From NCBI GenBank assembly GCA_965276665.1, contig OZ255620.1, positions 4,216,001-4,280,000 of the forward strand: a stretch of DNA of 64,000 nt, written 5' to 3'. Shown here piece after piece: positions 25,457 to 34,208 of the stretch; the stretch's first letter is position 1; every line of letters begins with the position of its first letter. The notes below the pieces were generated by a model, which saw only the letters and a list, made by a program, of their open reading frames with translations, was not told the origin of the DNA and did no database searches. This DNA is from CAWGJC01 sp965276665 (GTDB lineage: Bacteria; Pseudomonadota; Alphaproteobacteria; Acetobacterales; Acetobacteraceae). The translations under genes were made by a program, and so were the position numbers.

Positions 25457-27703
25457 GCCGTCACCGCCCGGCCGCGGCTGACGCGGCGGAGCGTGCTCGC
25501 CGGCACCGGCGCCCTGGTGCTCGGGTTCCGCGCGCTTCCGGCAGCGGCCGCCTATGTGCCGGGCACGCTGAGCGGCAAGCCGCCGGTCGCCCCGGGCCTG
25601 CCCGGCGCCCTGCAGGACGCGCCCTATCTCGACAGCTGGGTGCGCCTCGACCCTTCGGGGCAGGTCACCATCTTCACCGGCAAGGCCGAGCTCGGCCAGG
25701 GCATCCAGACCGCGCTGCTGCAATGCGCGGCGGAGGAGCTCGACGTGCCGGTGGCGAGCCTGCGGATCGTCACCGCCGACACCGCGGCGACCGTCGACGA
25801 GGGCTTCACCGCCGGCAGCCATTCGATGCAGGACAGCGGCACGGCGATCCGCAACGCGAGCGCGCAGGTGCGCGAGATCCTGCTCGGCGAGGCGGCGGCC
25901 AGGCTCGATGTCGGGCGCGACGCGCTCAGCGTGCGGGACGGGGTGATCCATGCGGCGGACGGGCGCAGCATCGCCTATGGCGCGCTGGTCGCCGACGTGG
26001 CGATCCATGTCCAGGCGACGCCGACCTCCCGGCTCAAGGACCCGCGGCAGTTCACCGTGATGAACCGGCCGGTGCATCGCATCGACATCCCCGCCAAGGT
26101 GACCGGCGGCGCGGCCTATCTGCAGGACATGCGGCTCGACGGCATGGTGCACGGGCGGGTGGTGCGGCCGCCGAGCTACGCGGCGACGCTGACCGGCTAT
26201 GACGAGGCCGGAATCGCCGCGCTGCCCGGCGTGCTCAAGATCGTGCGCGACGGCAATTTTCTCGGCGTGATCGCGGATACCGAGTGGCACGCGATCAAGG
26301 CGATGCGCGCGCTCGCCGCCGGTGCGCGGTGGCAGGAAAGCGCCACGCTGCCGGACCAGGACAATCTGCCGGCGATGCTGCAATCCCTGCCGCGGCAGGA
26401 CGCCGTGGTGCATGAGGAACATGCCGCCGCGCCGCCCGTCGCGAAGCGACTCGCGGCTCGATTCACCCGGCCTTACCAAGGGCATGGCTCGGTCGGCCCG
26501 TCCTGCGCGATCGGCGTGTTGCAGACCGGGAACACGATCGTCTGGACCCATACGCAGGGCGTGTTCCCCGACCGCGGCGCGATCGCGCAGATGCTGCGCG
26601 TGCCGCCGGAGCGGGTGCGGTGCATCCATGTGCAGGGCTCCGGCTGCTACGGGCATAACGGCGCCGACGACGCGGCGGCGGATGCGGCGCTGCTCGCGCA
26701 GGCGCTGCCCGGACGCCCGGTGCGCGTGCAATGGATGCGCGAGCAGGAACATGCGTGGGAGCCGTTCAGCCCGGCGATGGTCACGCAGATGAGCGCCGGC
26801 CTCGACGATGCGGGCCGTATCGTCGACTGGTCCTTCGAGGTGTGGAGCAATCCCCACGGCACGCGGCCCGGCGGCGCCGGGGCGCTGCTGGCCGCGCGCC
26901 ACCTCGCGACGCCCTTCGTCCTCGCGCCGCAGAAGGTGACGGTGACGCCCGAAGGCAGCGGTGACCGCAATTCCGTGCCGCTCTACACGCTGCCCAATGT
27001 GAAAATCGTCAATCATTTCCTGGCCGACATGCCGGTGCGCGTCTCCGCCATGCGCGGCCTCGGCGCCTACATGAACATCCTGTCGATCGAGAGTTTCATC
27101 GACATGCTGGCGGAGGCGGCCGGCAGCGATCCGGTCGCCTTCCGCCTCGCGCATCTCACCGACACGCGGGCGCGCGACGTGGTGACCGAGGCGGCCTCCA
27201 CGTTCGGATGGCGGCCCGGGCAGGTGGCGCCGCCGGGCCACGGTTATGGGTTCGCCTTCGCGCGCTACAAGAACCTCGCCGCCTACTGCGCGATCGCCGC
27301 CGAAATGGAGGTGGAGCGCGAGACCGGGCGGCCGCGCATGGTGCGCGCGGTGGCGGCCGTCGATGCCGGCCAGGTCGTGAACCCGGACGGCATCCGCAAC
27401 CAGGTCGAGGGCGCGATCCTGCAATCGATGAGCTGGACGCTGTTCGAGAGCGTGACGTTCGACCGCACCCGCATCACCTCCTTCGACTGGGCGAGCTACC
27501 CGATCCTGCGCTTCGACAGCGTGCCGGAGAGCGTCGACGTGCGGATCGTCGAGCGGCCCGGCATGCCGTTTCTCGGCGCCGGCGAATGCGGCCAGGGGCC
27601 GGGCGCGGCGGTGGTCGCGAATGCGATCGCGCATGCGACCGGCAAGCGCTTCTTCGACCTGCCCTTCACGCCGGCGCGTCTGCGGGCGGCGCTGGCGGCG
27701 TGA
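25451..27703 (+). CDS. Molybdopterin-binding large subunit of membrane-bound aldehyde/isoquinoline-type dehydrogenase
   Basis: 750 residues. A twin-arginine signal (LTRRSVLAGTGALVLGF) sends the folded enzyme to the periplasm. Family signatures: VTIFTGKAELGQGIQTALLQ, DEGFTAGSHSMQDSGTAIRN, YQGHGSVGPSCAIGVLQ, VQGSGCYGHNGADDAA, and the C-terminal PGMPFLGAGECGQGPGAAVV with the catalytic Glu in GAGECGQG. It hydroxylates aldehydes or N-heteroaromatics and passes electrons through the 2Fe-2S subunit to cytochrome c. The ATG at 25451 overlaps the mini-ORF stop. Substrate is not decided; acetic acid bacteria use this type for aldehyde oxidation. Confidence 0.93.
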   Translation: MNAVTARPRLTRRSVLAGTGALVLGFRALPAAAAYVPGTLSGKPPVAPGLPGALQDAPYLDSWVRLDPSGQVTIFTGKAELGQGIQTALLQCAAEELDVPVASLRIVTADTAATVDEGFTAGSHSMQDSGTAIRNASAQVREILLGEAAARLDVGRDALSVRDGVIHAADGRSIAYGALVADVAIHVQATPTSRLKDPRQFTVMNRPVHRIDIPAKVTGGAAYLQDMRLDGMVHGRVVRPPSYAATLTGYDEAGIAALPGVLKIVRDGNFLGVIADTEWHAIKAMRALAAGARWQESATLPDQDNLPAMLQSLPRQDAVVHEEHAAAPPVAKRLAARFTRPYQGHGSVGPSCAIGVLQTGNTIVWTHTQGVFPDRGAIAQMLRVPPERVRCIHVQGSGCYGHNGADDAAADAALLAQALPGRPVRVQWMREQEHAWEPFSPAMVTQMSAGLDDAGRIVDWSFEVWSNPHGTRPGGAGALLAARHLATPFVLAPQKVTVTPEGSGDRNSVPLYTLPNVKIVNHFLADMPVRVSAMRGLGAYMNILSIESFIDMLAEAAGSDPVAFRLAHLTDTRARDVVTEAASTFGWRPGQVAPPGHGYGFAFARYKNLAAYCAIAAEMEVERETGRPRMVRAVAAVDAGQVVNPDGIRNQVEGAILQSMSWTLFESVTFDRTRITSFDWASYPILRFDSVPESVDVRIVERPGMPFLGAGECGQGPGAAVVANAIAHATGKRFFDLPFTPARLRAALAA

Positions 27704-27743
27704 CATCGCCGACCGGGGCGGCGCGCGCTAGAACGGGACTCGT

Positions 27744-28310
27744 TCACACGGAACCATAGCCGGAGTTGGCGAGGTAGTTGGCGCACTTGGTGGGGCTGAA
27801 GAGATCGAGCAGTTCGCCGACCCGTCGCCAGGTGGCCTCGACGCTGCGGGGCTGGGCTTTTCGCATGAGGTGCTTGAGCTTTGCGAAGACCTGCTCGATC
27901 GGGTTCAGGTCGGGGCTGTAGGGCGGCAGGAAGATGAGGTGCGCGCCTCTGGCTCTGATGGCGGCCCGCGCGGCCTTGCCCTTGTGGCTGCCCAGGTTGT
28001 CCATGACGACGACGTCGCCTGGTGACAGAGTCGGGGCGAGCTGGGTCTCGACATAGAGCAGGAACATCTCGCCGTTGATGGGTCCGTCGATGACGAAGGG
28101 CGCGTCGATGCGGTCGTGGCGCAGAGCGGCGATGAAGGTGAGGGTCTTCCAGTGGCCGTAGGGCGCATGGCCCTTCAGGCGCTTGCCTCGAGGTCCCCAG
28201 CCGCGCAGAGGCGCCATGTTGGTCTTGACCCACGTCTCGTCGATGAACACCAGGCGCGAGGGTGCGATCCGGCTCTGGTAAGCCTTCCACCGCGCGCGCC
28301 GGCGGGCCAC
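27744..28310 (-). CDS. IS630 transposase, catalytic part (second frame)
   Basis: The DDE catalytic domain of the IS630 transposase: LVFIDETWVKTNMAPLRGW (first Asp), VVMDNLGSHKGKAARAAI (second Asp), and PPYSPDLNPIEQVFAKLK (final acidic residue). The frame is open upstream of the nominal ATG as LLPEEQTRPDVARRRARW, which is the normal continuation of the first frame, so translation probably enters by a frameshift at the A8 run. It ends within 13 bases of the left inverted repeat. Confidence 0.9.
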   Translation of the reverse strand: MARRRARWKAYQSRIAPSRLVFIDETWVKTNMAPLRGWGPRGKRLKGHAPYGHWKTLTFIAALRHDRIDAPFVIDGPINGEMFLLYVETQLAPTLSPGDVVVMDNLGSHKGKAARAAIRARGAHLIFLPPYSPDLNPIEQVFAKLKHLMRKAQPRSVEATWRRVGELLDLFSPTKCANYLANSGYGSV

Positions 28311-28311
28311 G

Positions 28312-28728
28312 TCAGGCCGCGTCTGCTCCTCCGGCAGCAGGGTTTTTTTTGAAGCTGAGCCCTTCGGCGTGCAGGAACACCCACACCGCCCGGGGCTGGG
28401 TCTTGATCCCCCGGTCCGCCAACTCGGCCGTCAGCCCTCTCAAGGTGACCGGGCCGGCGGCCACCCGCCGGCGAAGCCACTCGGCGCATTCGCCCGATAG
28501 CGTTCGCGGCTTGCGGCCGCCGATCTTGTCCGGCTTCAACGAGCCCGTCTCCCGCTGGCGACGCACCCACTTGGAGACGCACGACGGGCTGATCCGCAGC
28601 GCCGCCGCGATCTCGCGATGCGTCTCGCCCGCCGCCTTCCGCGCCAGCGCCCGAGATCGAAAATCCACCGAATAGGGAGCCGTCATCCACGCTGGCCTCC
28701 GCTCCAGCATGGAGGGTGAATCAGACAT
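28312..28728 (-). CDS. IS630 transposase, DNA-binding part (first frame)
   Basis: Helix-turn-helix half of the transposase: YSVDFRSRALARKAAGETHR, EIAAALRISPSCVSKWVRR, then a second winged helix (GPVTLRGLTAELADRGIKTQ). It ends LSFKKNPAAGGADAA after a run of eight A on the coding strand (28343-28350). Losing one A by transcriptional slippage, or a +1 ribosomal shift, would join it to the catalytic frame as KKTLLPEEQ. The start could also be the ATG in MTAPYSVD, 14 codons in. Confidence 0.85.
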   Translation of the reverse strand: MSDSPSMLERRPAWMTAPYSVDFRSRALARKAAGETHREIAAALRISPSCVSKWVRRQRETGSLKPDKIGGRKPRTLSGECAEWLRRRVAAGPVTLRGLTAELADRGIKTQPRAVWVFLHAEGLSFKKNPAAGGADAA

Positions 28729-28944
28729 CCCCCCGATTCGGGAATCCCGATTCCGTCAAATCGCGTCATGCTCTAGGCTCGCGGCGGGCCAGAGCGAAGC
28801 GGCGTCGTACTAGGCCGGGAATGCCGGCTGGCTCGGCGGCAGCACCATCCAGGGCGGTTTCGAGCGGCTGAAGACGTGCATGTCGGGGACGTCAGCGTCC
28901 CTCTTGCCCGCCGCACTCGCTGCCGGCGCGCGCTCGGCGTAAGA

Positions 28945-29904
28945 TCAGGTCGCCAGCTTGCCGTCGAGCTCGTCCTCGATGTGAACGCGGATGATGTCGG
29001 AAAAACTCTTATCGGCGGTGAAGCCGAGCGCCTCGGCGCGCCTGGCGTCGAACCGCTCCGGCCAGCCGCCGACCATGCGCTGGACCGTCGCATCCGGCTG
29101 GCGGCGGATCAGCCCGACCGCCCGCTCGCCCGCCACCTCGCGCAACGCCGCGATCTGCTCGCCGACCGTCACCGCGACACCCGGCATGTTGAGCGCGCGC
29201 CGGCCACCGAGACGCGCCGTGTCGAGAGTGGCCGCGTGGATCAGGAATCCGGTGGCCGCGCGCGGGGAGGCGTGCCAGTGTCGAACGCTCTCCTCGACCG
29301 GCAGAACCGCTTCCTTCCCGGCCAGCGGTTCGCGAATGATGCCGGAGAAGAAGCCGGAGGCCGCGAGGTTCGGCTTGCCGGGGCGCACGCAGATCGTCGG
29401 CAATCGGATCGCGATCCCGTCGAGGAAGCCGCGCCGGCTGTAATCGCCGAGCAGCAGCTCGCCGATCGCCTTCTGCGTGCCGTAGCTGGTGAGCGGCGTG
29501 ATGAAGAACTCGTCGGGGATCGCCGGCGGAAACGGCGCGCCGAACACCGCGATCGAGGAGGTGAAGACGAAGCGCGGGCAATACCCGCCGCCGACCCGGC
29601 GCACCGCATCCAGCAAATGCCGCGTGCCGTCGAGATTGATCCGGTACCCCTTCTCGAAATCCGCCTCCGCCTCGCCCGAGACGATGGCGGCGAGATGAAA
29701 AATCACATCCGGCCGCGCGGTGACGAGCACATCGGCCGCCGCCGGGTCGGAGATGTCGGACGCCACCGTCTCGACGATCCCATCACCCGCCTCCGGCTGC
29801 ACCACATCCTGCAAGGTGAGGGCGGTCGGCGACAGCTCCGCCAAAACCCGCGCGGTGAGCTTGCGGCCGATCATGCCGGCGGCGCCTGTTATCAGGATGC
29901 GCAT
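28945..29904 (-). CDS. denD: D-erythronate dehydrogenase DenD-like NAD-dependent epimerase/dehydratase family protein
   Basis: 319 residues of the extended SDR family: NAD-binding ITGAAGMIGRKL, IFHLAAIVSGEAEADFEKGY, RFVFTSSIAVFG and catalytic Tyr/Lys in SYGTQKAIGELLL. The length, the IVSGEAE segment and RLPTICVRPGKPNLAASGF are typical of DenD, which oxidises D-erythronate to 2-keto-D-erythronate. The usual partners (OtnK/OtnC/OtnI) are not in the window, so the specific call rests on sequence likeness alone. Separated from pheT by a large palindrome. Confidence 0.75.
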   Translation of the reverse strand: MRILITGAAGMIGRKLTARVLAELSPTALTLQDVVQPEAGDGIVETVASDISDPAAADVLVTARPDVIFHLAAIVSGEAEADFEKGYRINLDGTRHLLDAVRRVGGGYCPRFVFTSSIAVFGAPFPPAIPDEFFITPLTSYGTQKAIGELLLGDYSRRGFLDGIAIRLPTICVRPGKPNLAASGFFSGIIREPLAGKEAVLPVEESVRHWHASPRAATGFLIHAATLDTARLGGRRALNMPGVAVTVGEQIAALREVAGERAVGLIRRQPDATVQRMVGGWPERFDARRAEALGFTADKSFSDIIRVHIEDELDGKLAT

Positions 29905-29927
29905 GGTTTTTGTCCTCCCAGATGTCA

Positions 29928-30069
29928 GTGAAGGCCAGGGGCGCTGCCCCTGGACCCCGCTGGGGCCGAGGGCCCCAGACCCCTTTGATGCGCTGCGCGC
30001 GAAGCGCCTGACGGGGGTCTGGGGCCTTCAGGCCCCAGCGGGGTCCAGGGGCAGCGCCCCGGCCTTCAC
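29928..30069. repeat. Large palindrome (arms about 56 bp) between pheT and denD
   Basis: The left arm from GTGAAGGCC (29928) and the right arm ending GGCCTTCAC (30069) are inverted copies apart from one inserted A and a short mismatch near the centre. The arms contain repeated blocks of GGGGC/GCCCC and CTGGACCCC. The loop of about 30 bases includes GATGCGCTGCGCGC. The pheT stop codon lies inside the right arm. The structure could act as a strong transcription terminator or an RNA end-stabilising hairpin. Confidence 0.85.
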
Positions 30070-32558
30070 CTTAAACTCCCCCCAGTCGCCTTGACGACCG
30101 CCGCCATAATCCGATCGCTCACCGCCTCGATCTCGGCATCGGTCGGCGTGCGCTCGCGCGGCTGCAGCGTCACCTCGACGCCGAGCGAGATCTGCCCGTC
30201 CGGCATCTCGTAGCGGTCGAACAGCGTGACGCCGGTGATCAGCGTGCGCTCGGCGCCCCGCGCCGCCTTGAGCAGCGTCTCCGCCGTGACCTCCGGCGGG
30301 ACCACGAAGGCGAAATCGCGGCGCAGCGGTTGGAACGCGGCCAGATCGGGGGCGGCGCGGCGGCGGCGCTTCGGCTCGGCGATGGCGTCGAGCTCGATCT
30401 CGAAGGCGATGGCGGGCGAGGGGAGGTCGAGCGCGGCGCGGGTGGACGGGTGCAGCTCGCCAAAACTCGCGAGCACCGTCTTCGGCCCCTGTCGCACCAG
30501 GCCGGACCGGCCTGGATGGTAGAAGCCAGGCGCGTCGGCGGTCACGGTGAGCGCGTCGAGCGGCACGCCGAGGGCGGCGAGCACCGCCAGCACATGCGCC
30601 TTGGCATCCATCGCCTCGAGCGGGCGCGCGGGCTCGGCCCAATGACGCGGCGTGCGGCCGGTGAGCATGCCGGCGGCGACCTGGCGCTGGCCGCCCTCGA
30701 CGAAGGCCGGACCGATCTCGAACAGCGCGCAGTCGCCAAAGCCCCGCGCGACATTGCGGGCGGCGGCCAGGGCGAGCGTCGCAATCGCCGTCGGCCGGAG
30801 CTGGTCGAGATCGGCGGCGATCGGGTTGCGCAGGCGGAGCGAGGCCGGCGCGCCGCCGAACAGGGCAGCAATCTTTTCCGGCATGAAGCTGAAGGTCACG
30901 CACTCGGCAAGCCCGCGCGCGGCGAGGGCCCGCCGGGCGAGGGCGGCGCGGGATTGCCGCGGGGTCAGCGTGGGCAGCGGCACGGTGCTGGTGCGCGGCA
31001 GCGAGACCGGCGGCACGGCGTCGAGGCCGCGCAGCCGCAGCACCTCCTCGATCAGGTCGCATTCCGGCTCCATCTCGGCCCGGCCGGCCGCCACCGCCGC
31101 GCGCCGCGCCGGTGGCAGGTCCGCCGCCATGTCGAGCTGGTTGTTGCCAAGATTATAGCCGGCGCCCCCGCCGACCTCCCCGTCCGCGCCGCGCCCGGCG
31201 ACATCGTTCCGCCAGGACGGCACGGCGACGGTGATGCTTTCCGCATCGCGCGCCTCGGGGACGAATCCCAGCCGATCCAGCGAGGCGGCGGCCTCGTCCT
31301 CCGGCACGGCGAGGCCGCCGAAACTCTCGAGCCGGCCGAACCGCATCCGCGCGGAGCGCCGCCAGGCGGGTTCCGCCCCGGCTTCGGCGATCTCGCTCGC
31401 CTCGCCGCCGCAGAGGTCGATCACCATGGCGGTCGCGGCATCGAGGCCAGGGCGGAGAAAGGCGGGATCGACGCCGCGCTCGAAACGCTGGCGCGCATCC
31501 GAGATGATCTGGTGTCGCCGCCCGGTCTGCGACACGCGCACCGGGTCGAACAAGGCGCATTCGATGAACACGCTGGTGGTGCCGGCTTCCGACCCGCTTG
31601 CCGCGCCGCCCATCACTCCGGCGAGCGATTGCACCTGCGCCGCATCGGCGATCACGCAATCCTCCGGCGTGACGACGTAATCCCGGCCGTTCAGCGCACG
31701 AAAAATTTCGCCCGCGCCGGGCCGCAGCACGAGTTGGCCGCCGGTGATCCGGTCCACGTCGAACACATGCAGCGGGCGGCCGAGATCGAAGGTGAAGAAA
31801 TTGGTGATGTCGACCAGCGCGTTGATCGGACGGAGCCCGATCGCCGTCAGCCGGTCGGCGAGCCAGCGCGGGGAGGGACCGTTGGCCAGCCCGCGCACGG
31901 TGCGCCCGGCGATGTGGGAGCAGACTTCCGGCATCTCGATCGCCCAGGTGACCGGGCTCGCGAAACGCGCCGCGATCGCCGGCGCGCACCAGGGTTTCAG
32001 CGTGCCGATCCCGGCCGCGGCGAGGTCGCGCGCCACGCCGCGCACCGCGAGCGCGTCGCCGCGATCGGGGGTGATGGCGATCTCGATCACCGGATCGTCG
32101 AGCCCGGCCCATTCGGCATAGCGCATCCCCACCGGCGCATCCGCCGGCAGATCGACGATGCCGTCATGCTCGGTGCCGAGACCCATCTCGCGCACCGAAA
32201 GCAGCATGCCGGCGCTGGTGACGCCGCGAATCTCGCCGGTCTTCAGGGTGATGCCGGTGCCGGGAATGAAGCTGCCGGGCGGCGCGAACACCGCCTTCAT
32301 GCCGGTCCGCGCGTTCGGCGCGCCGCAGACCACGGAGACGATGCCGCTGCCGGTCTCGACCTTGCAGGCGCGCAGCCGGTCGGCGTTCGGGTGCTGCACC
32401 GCCTCGACTATATGGGCGATGCGGAATTCGGCGAGCGCCGCGCCGGGGCTGGCGACGCCCTCCACCTCGAGTCCGATCGCGCTCAGCGTATCGGTGATGC
32501 GGTCGAGCGGCGCGTCGGTGTCGAGATGCGCGCGCAGCCAGGACAGGGTGAATTTCAT
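30066..32558 (-). CDS. pheT: Phenylalanyl-tRNA synthetase beta subunit
   Basis: 830 residues. EMAP/tRNA-binding domain near the N-terminus (EFRIAHIVEAVQHPNADRLR), B3/B4 editing domain, B5 core (IEIAITPDRGDALAVRG precedes), and a C-terminal anticodon-binding FDX-ACB domain (RDFAFVVPPEVTAETLLKAA). It forms the alpha2-beta2 enzyme with PheS. Between VPSWRNDVAG (about residue 448) and ECDLIEEVLRL (about 498) there is an extra stretch of about 45 residues rich in Gly and Ala. The ATG at 32558 overlaps the pheS stop (TGATG); a GTG three bases earlier is also possible. Confidence 0.97.
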   Translation of the reverse strand: MKFTLSWLRAHLDTDAPLDRITDTLSAIGLEVEGVASPGAALAEFRIAHIVEAVQHPNADRLRACKVETGSGIVSVVCGAPNARTGMKAVFAPPGSFIPGTGITLKTGEIRGVTSAGMLLSVREMGLGTEHDGIVDLPADAPVGMRYAEWAGLDDPVIEIAITPDRGDALAVRGVARDLAAAGIGTLKPWCAPAIAARFASPVTWAIEMPEVCSHIAGRTVRGLANGPSPRWLADRLTAIGLRPINALVDITNFFTFDLGRPLHVFDVDRITGGQLVLRPGAGEIFRALNGRDYVVTPEDCVIADAAQVQSLAGVMGGAASGSEAGTTSVFIECALFDPVRVSQTGRRHQIISDARQRFERGVDPAFLRPGLDAATAMVIDLCGGEASEIAEAGAEPAWRRSARMRFGRLESFGGLAVPEDEAAASLDRLGFVPEARDAESITVAVPSWRNDVAGRGADGEVGGGAGYNLGNNQLDMAADLPPARRAAVAAGRAEMEPECDLIEEVLRLRGLDAVPPVSLPRTSTVPLPTLTPRQSRAALARRALAARGLAECVTFSFMPEKIAALFGGAPASLRLRNPIAADLDQLRPTAIATLALAAARNVARGFGDCALFEIGPAFVEGGQRQVAAGMLTGRTPRHWAEPARPLEAMDAKAHVLAVLAALGVPLDALTVTADAPGFYHPGRSGLVRQGPKTVLASFGELHPSTRAALDLPSPAIAFEIELDAIAEPKRRRRAAPDLAAFQPLRRDFAFVVPPEVTAETLLKAARGAERTLITGVTLFDRYEMPDGQISLGVEVTLQPRERTPTDAEIEAVSDRIMAAVVKATGGSLR

Positions 32559-33628
32559 CACCTCGCCTCGGGCGGCATGAACGGCGCCAGCGGGTTGAAC
32601 CCGTAATGGCGGAGCCAGCGCAGATCGCTCTCGTAGAACGGGCGGAGATCGGTGATGCCGAGCTTCGCCATCGTCACCCGCTCAATGCCCATCCCGAAGG
32701 CGAAACCCTGCCACTCGCGCGGGTCGATGCCGCAATTGGCCAGCACTTTCGGATGCACCATGCCGCTGCCGAGCAGTTCCAGCCAGTCGCTGCCGCGGCC
32801 GAGCTCGCCGGTTTTCCGGTTGAACCCGATATCGACTTCCATCGACGGTTCGGTGAAGGGGAAATAGCTGGCGCGAAACCGCACCGGCAGATCGGCGATG
32901 CCGAAGAACGCGCGCAGGAAATCGATCAGGCAGCCCTTCAGATGGCCGAGCGTGATCGCGCGGTCGAGCACCAGCCCTTCGAGCTGATGGAACATCGGCG
33001 AATGCGTCGCGTCGTGGTCGGCGCGGTAGGTGCGGCCCGGCACGATGACGCGGAAGGGCAGCGTGCGCTCCAGCATCGCGCGCACCTGCACCGGCGAGGT
33101 ATGGGTACGCAGGACGCGCTGCCGCTCGCCATTGCCGGCGGGAGGCAGGTAAAACGTATCCATCCCCTCGCGCGCCGGATGCGCGGCATGGATGTTGAGC
33201 GCGCCGAAATTCCGCCAGTCATCCTCGACATCCGGACCCTCGGCGAGGCTGAACCCCATCGCACCGAAGATCGCCGCCATCTCCTCCATCGTGCGGCTGA
33301 CCGGATGGATCAGCCCCTGCGGGGAAGGCCGCGGCGGCAAGGTCACGTCCAGGCGCTCGGCGGCGAGGCGGGCATCGAGCGCCGCGGTTTCGAGCGCGGT
33401 GCGACGCGCCTCGATCAGCGCGGTGATCTCGTCCTTCGCCTGGTTCAGCGCGGCGCCGCGCGCGCGTCGCTCCTCTGGGGCGACGCCGCCCAGCGCCTTC
33501 ATCAGCGCGGTGAACCTGCCGCTCTTGCCGAGCGTGCCGACCCTGATCGCATCCCAGGCCCGAAGGTCTGCCGCCTCGCGCAGCGCGGCGCCGGTCTCCG
33601 CGACGAGGGTCCCGAGATCGTCTTCCAC
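32558..33628 (-). CDS. pheS: Phenylalanyl-tRNA synthetase alpha subunit
   Basis: 356 residues. N-terminal coiled coil (RRARGAALNQAKDEITALIE), then the class II core: motif 1 region HPVSRTMEEMAAIFGAMGF, motif 2 FRVIVPGRTYRADHDATHSP with MFHQLEGLVLD, and motif 3 GFAFGMGIERVTMAKLGI. It charges tRNA-Phe together with PheT. It starts 10 bases after rplT, so it is part of a rpmI-rplT-pheS-pheT unit. infC, which often leads this cluster, is absent here: the gene upstream of rpmI is dapF on the other strand. Confidence 0.98.
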   Translation of the reverse strand: MEDDLGTLVAETGAALREAADLRAWDAIRVGTLGKSGRFTALMKALGGVAPEERRARGAALNQAKDEITALIEARRTALETAALDARLAAERLDVTLPPRPSPQGLIHPVSRTMEEMAAIFGAMGFSLAEGPDVEDDWRNFGALNIHAAHPAREGMDTFYLPPAGNGERQRVLRTHTSPVQVRAMLERTLPFRVIVPGRTYRADHDATHSPMFHQLEGLVLDRAITLGHLKGCLIDFLRAFFGIADLPVRFRASYFPFTEPSMEVDIGFNRKTGELGRGSDWLELLGSGMVHPKVLANCGIDPREWQGFAFGMGIERVTMAKLGITDLRPFYESDLRWLRHYGFNPLAPFMPPEAR

Positions 33629-33638
33629 CGGCGGCCGC

Positions 33639-33992
33639 CTATTGCGCCGCCTGCACCTTCTTCACGATCTCGGCAAAGCTTGCCGCATCGTCATAGGCGA
33701 TGGCGGCCAGCATCTTGCGATCCATCTCGATGCCGGCCTTTTTCAGCCCGGCGATGAACCGGCTGTAGGTCATCCCGTGCTCGCGCACCGCGGCGTTGAT
33801 GCGCTGGATCCACAGCCCGCGGAACTCGCGCTTCTTGTTGCGCCGGTCGCGATAGGCGTAGCGAAGCGCCTTCTCGAGCCGCTCGAGGGCGATGCGGTAA
33901 TTGGTGGAAGACCGGCCGCGATAGCCCTTGGAAAGGGCGAGGACCTTCTTGTGCCGTGCGTGCGTGGTGACGCCCCGCTTGACCCGTGCCAT
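33639..33992 (-). CDS. rplT: 50S ribosomal protein L20
   Basis: 117 residues, the standard length. MARVKRGVTTHARHKKVLAL, KGYRGRSSTNYRIALERLEK, FRGLWIQRINAAVREHGMTY and the C-terminal KMLAAIAYDDAASFAEIVKK are family hallmarks. L20 binds 23S rRNA early in assembly and in many bacteria represses its own operon; no leader pseudoknot was identified here. 12 bases separate it from rpmI. Confidence 0.98.
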   Translation of the reverse strand: MARVKRGVTTHARHKKVLALSKGYRGRSSTNYRIALERLEKALRYAYRDRRNKKREFRGLWIQRINAAVREHGMTYSRFIAGLKKAGIEMDRKMLAAIAYDDAASFAEIVKKVQAAQ

Positions 33993-34004
33993 GTCTCAGC
34001 CTCC

Positions 34005-34208
34005 TCAGCGCAGCCCGTAGGGCGCCCATTGCTTCACGGTCTTGCCGTCCATCTCGGTGAGGGTCTGGCTGCCGCGATTGGTGCGCTTCATCTTCTGCGA
34101 GCGGTTGATCAGGCCGTGGCGCTTCATGCCGGGGCCGGCGAGCACCTTGCCCGTCGCGGTGATCTTGAATCGCTTCTTCACCGACGACTTGGTCTTCATC
34201 TTGGGCAT
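34005..34208 (-). CDS. rpmI: 50S ribosomal protein L35
   Basis: 67 residues, full length: MPKMKTKSSVKKRFKITATG, KVLAGPGMKRHGLINRSQKM and the C-terminal KQWAPYGLR. First gene of the minus-strand rpmI-rplT-pheS-pheT operon; a GAAGGAGAAG ribosome site lies upstream. The 188 bases to divergent dapF must contain the promoters for both directions, though none stands out. Confidence 0.98.
   Translation of the reverse strand: MPKMKTKSSVKKRFKITATGKVLAGPGMKRHGLINRSQKMKRTNRGSQTLTEMDGKTVKQWAPYGLR

Larger units (their letters stand above)
27731..28773 (-). mobile_element. IS630-family insertion sequence, about 1.04 kb
   Basis: Two overlapping transposase frames lie between imperfect inverted ends: the left reads CTAGAACGGGACTCG from 27728 and the right, on the minus strand, CTAGAGCATGACGCG from 28776. 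TA dinucleotides (27729-27730 and 28774-28775) flank the element, as expected for IS630 insertion into TA. It sits between the Mo subunit gene and denD. About 170 bases beyond the right end (28776-28944) show no recognisable gene. Confidence 0.85.

Noticed and set aside
23558..27703. Possible carbon monoxide dehydrogenase (CoxSL) reading of the Mo operon
   Set aside because: No FAD medium subunit is present and a Tat signal plus a triple-haem cytochrome are, which fit a periplasmic aldehyde/isoquinoline-type dehydrogenase instead.
28776..28944. 42-codon plus-strand frame (28814-28942) beyond the IS630 end
   Set aside because: It starts right after an in-frame TAG, has no start codon with a ribosome site and no recognisable similarity.
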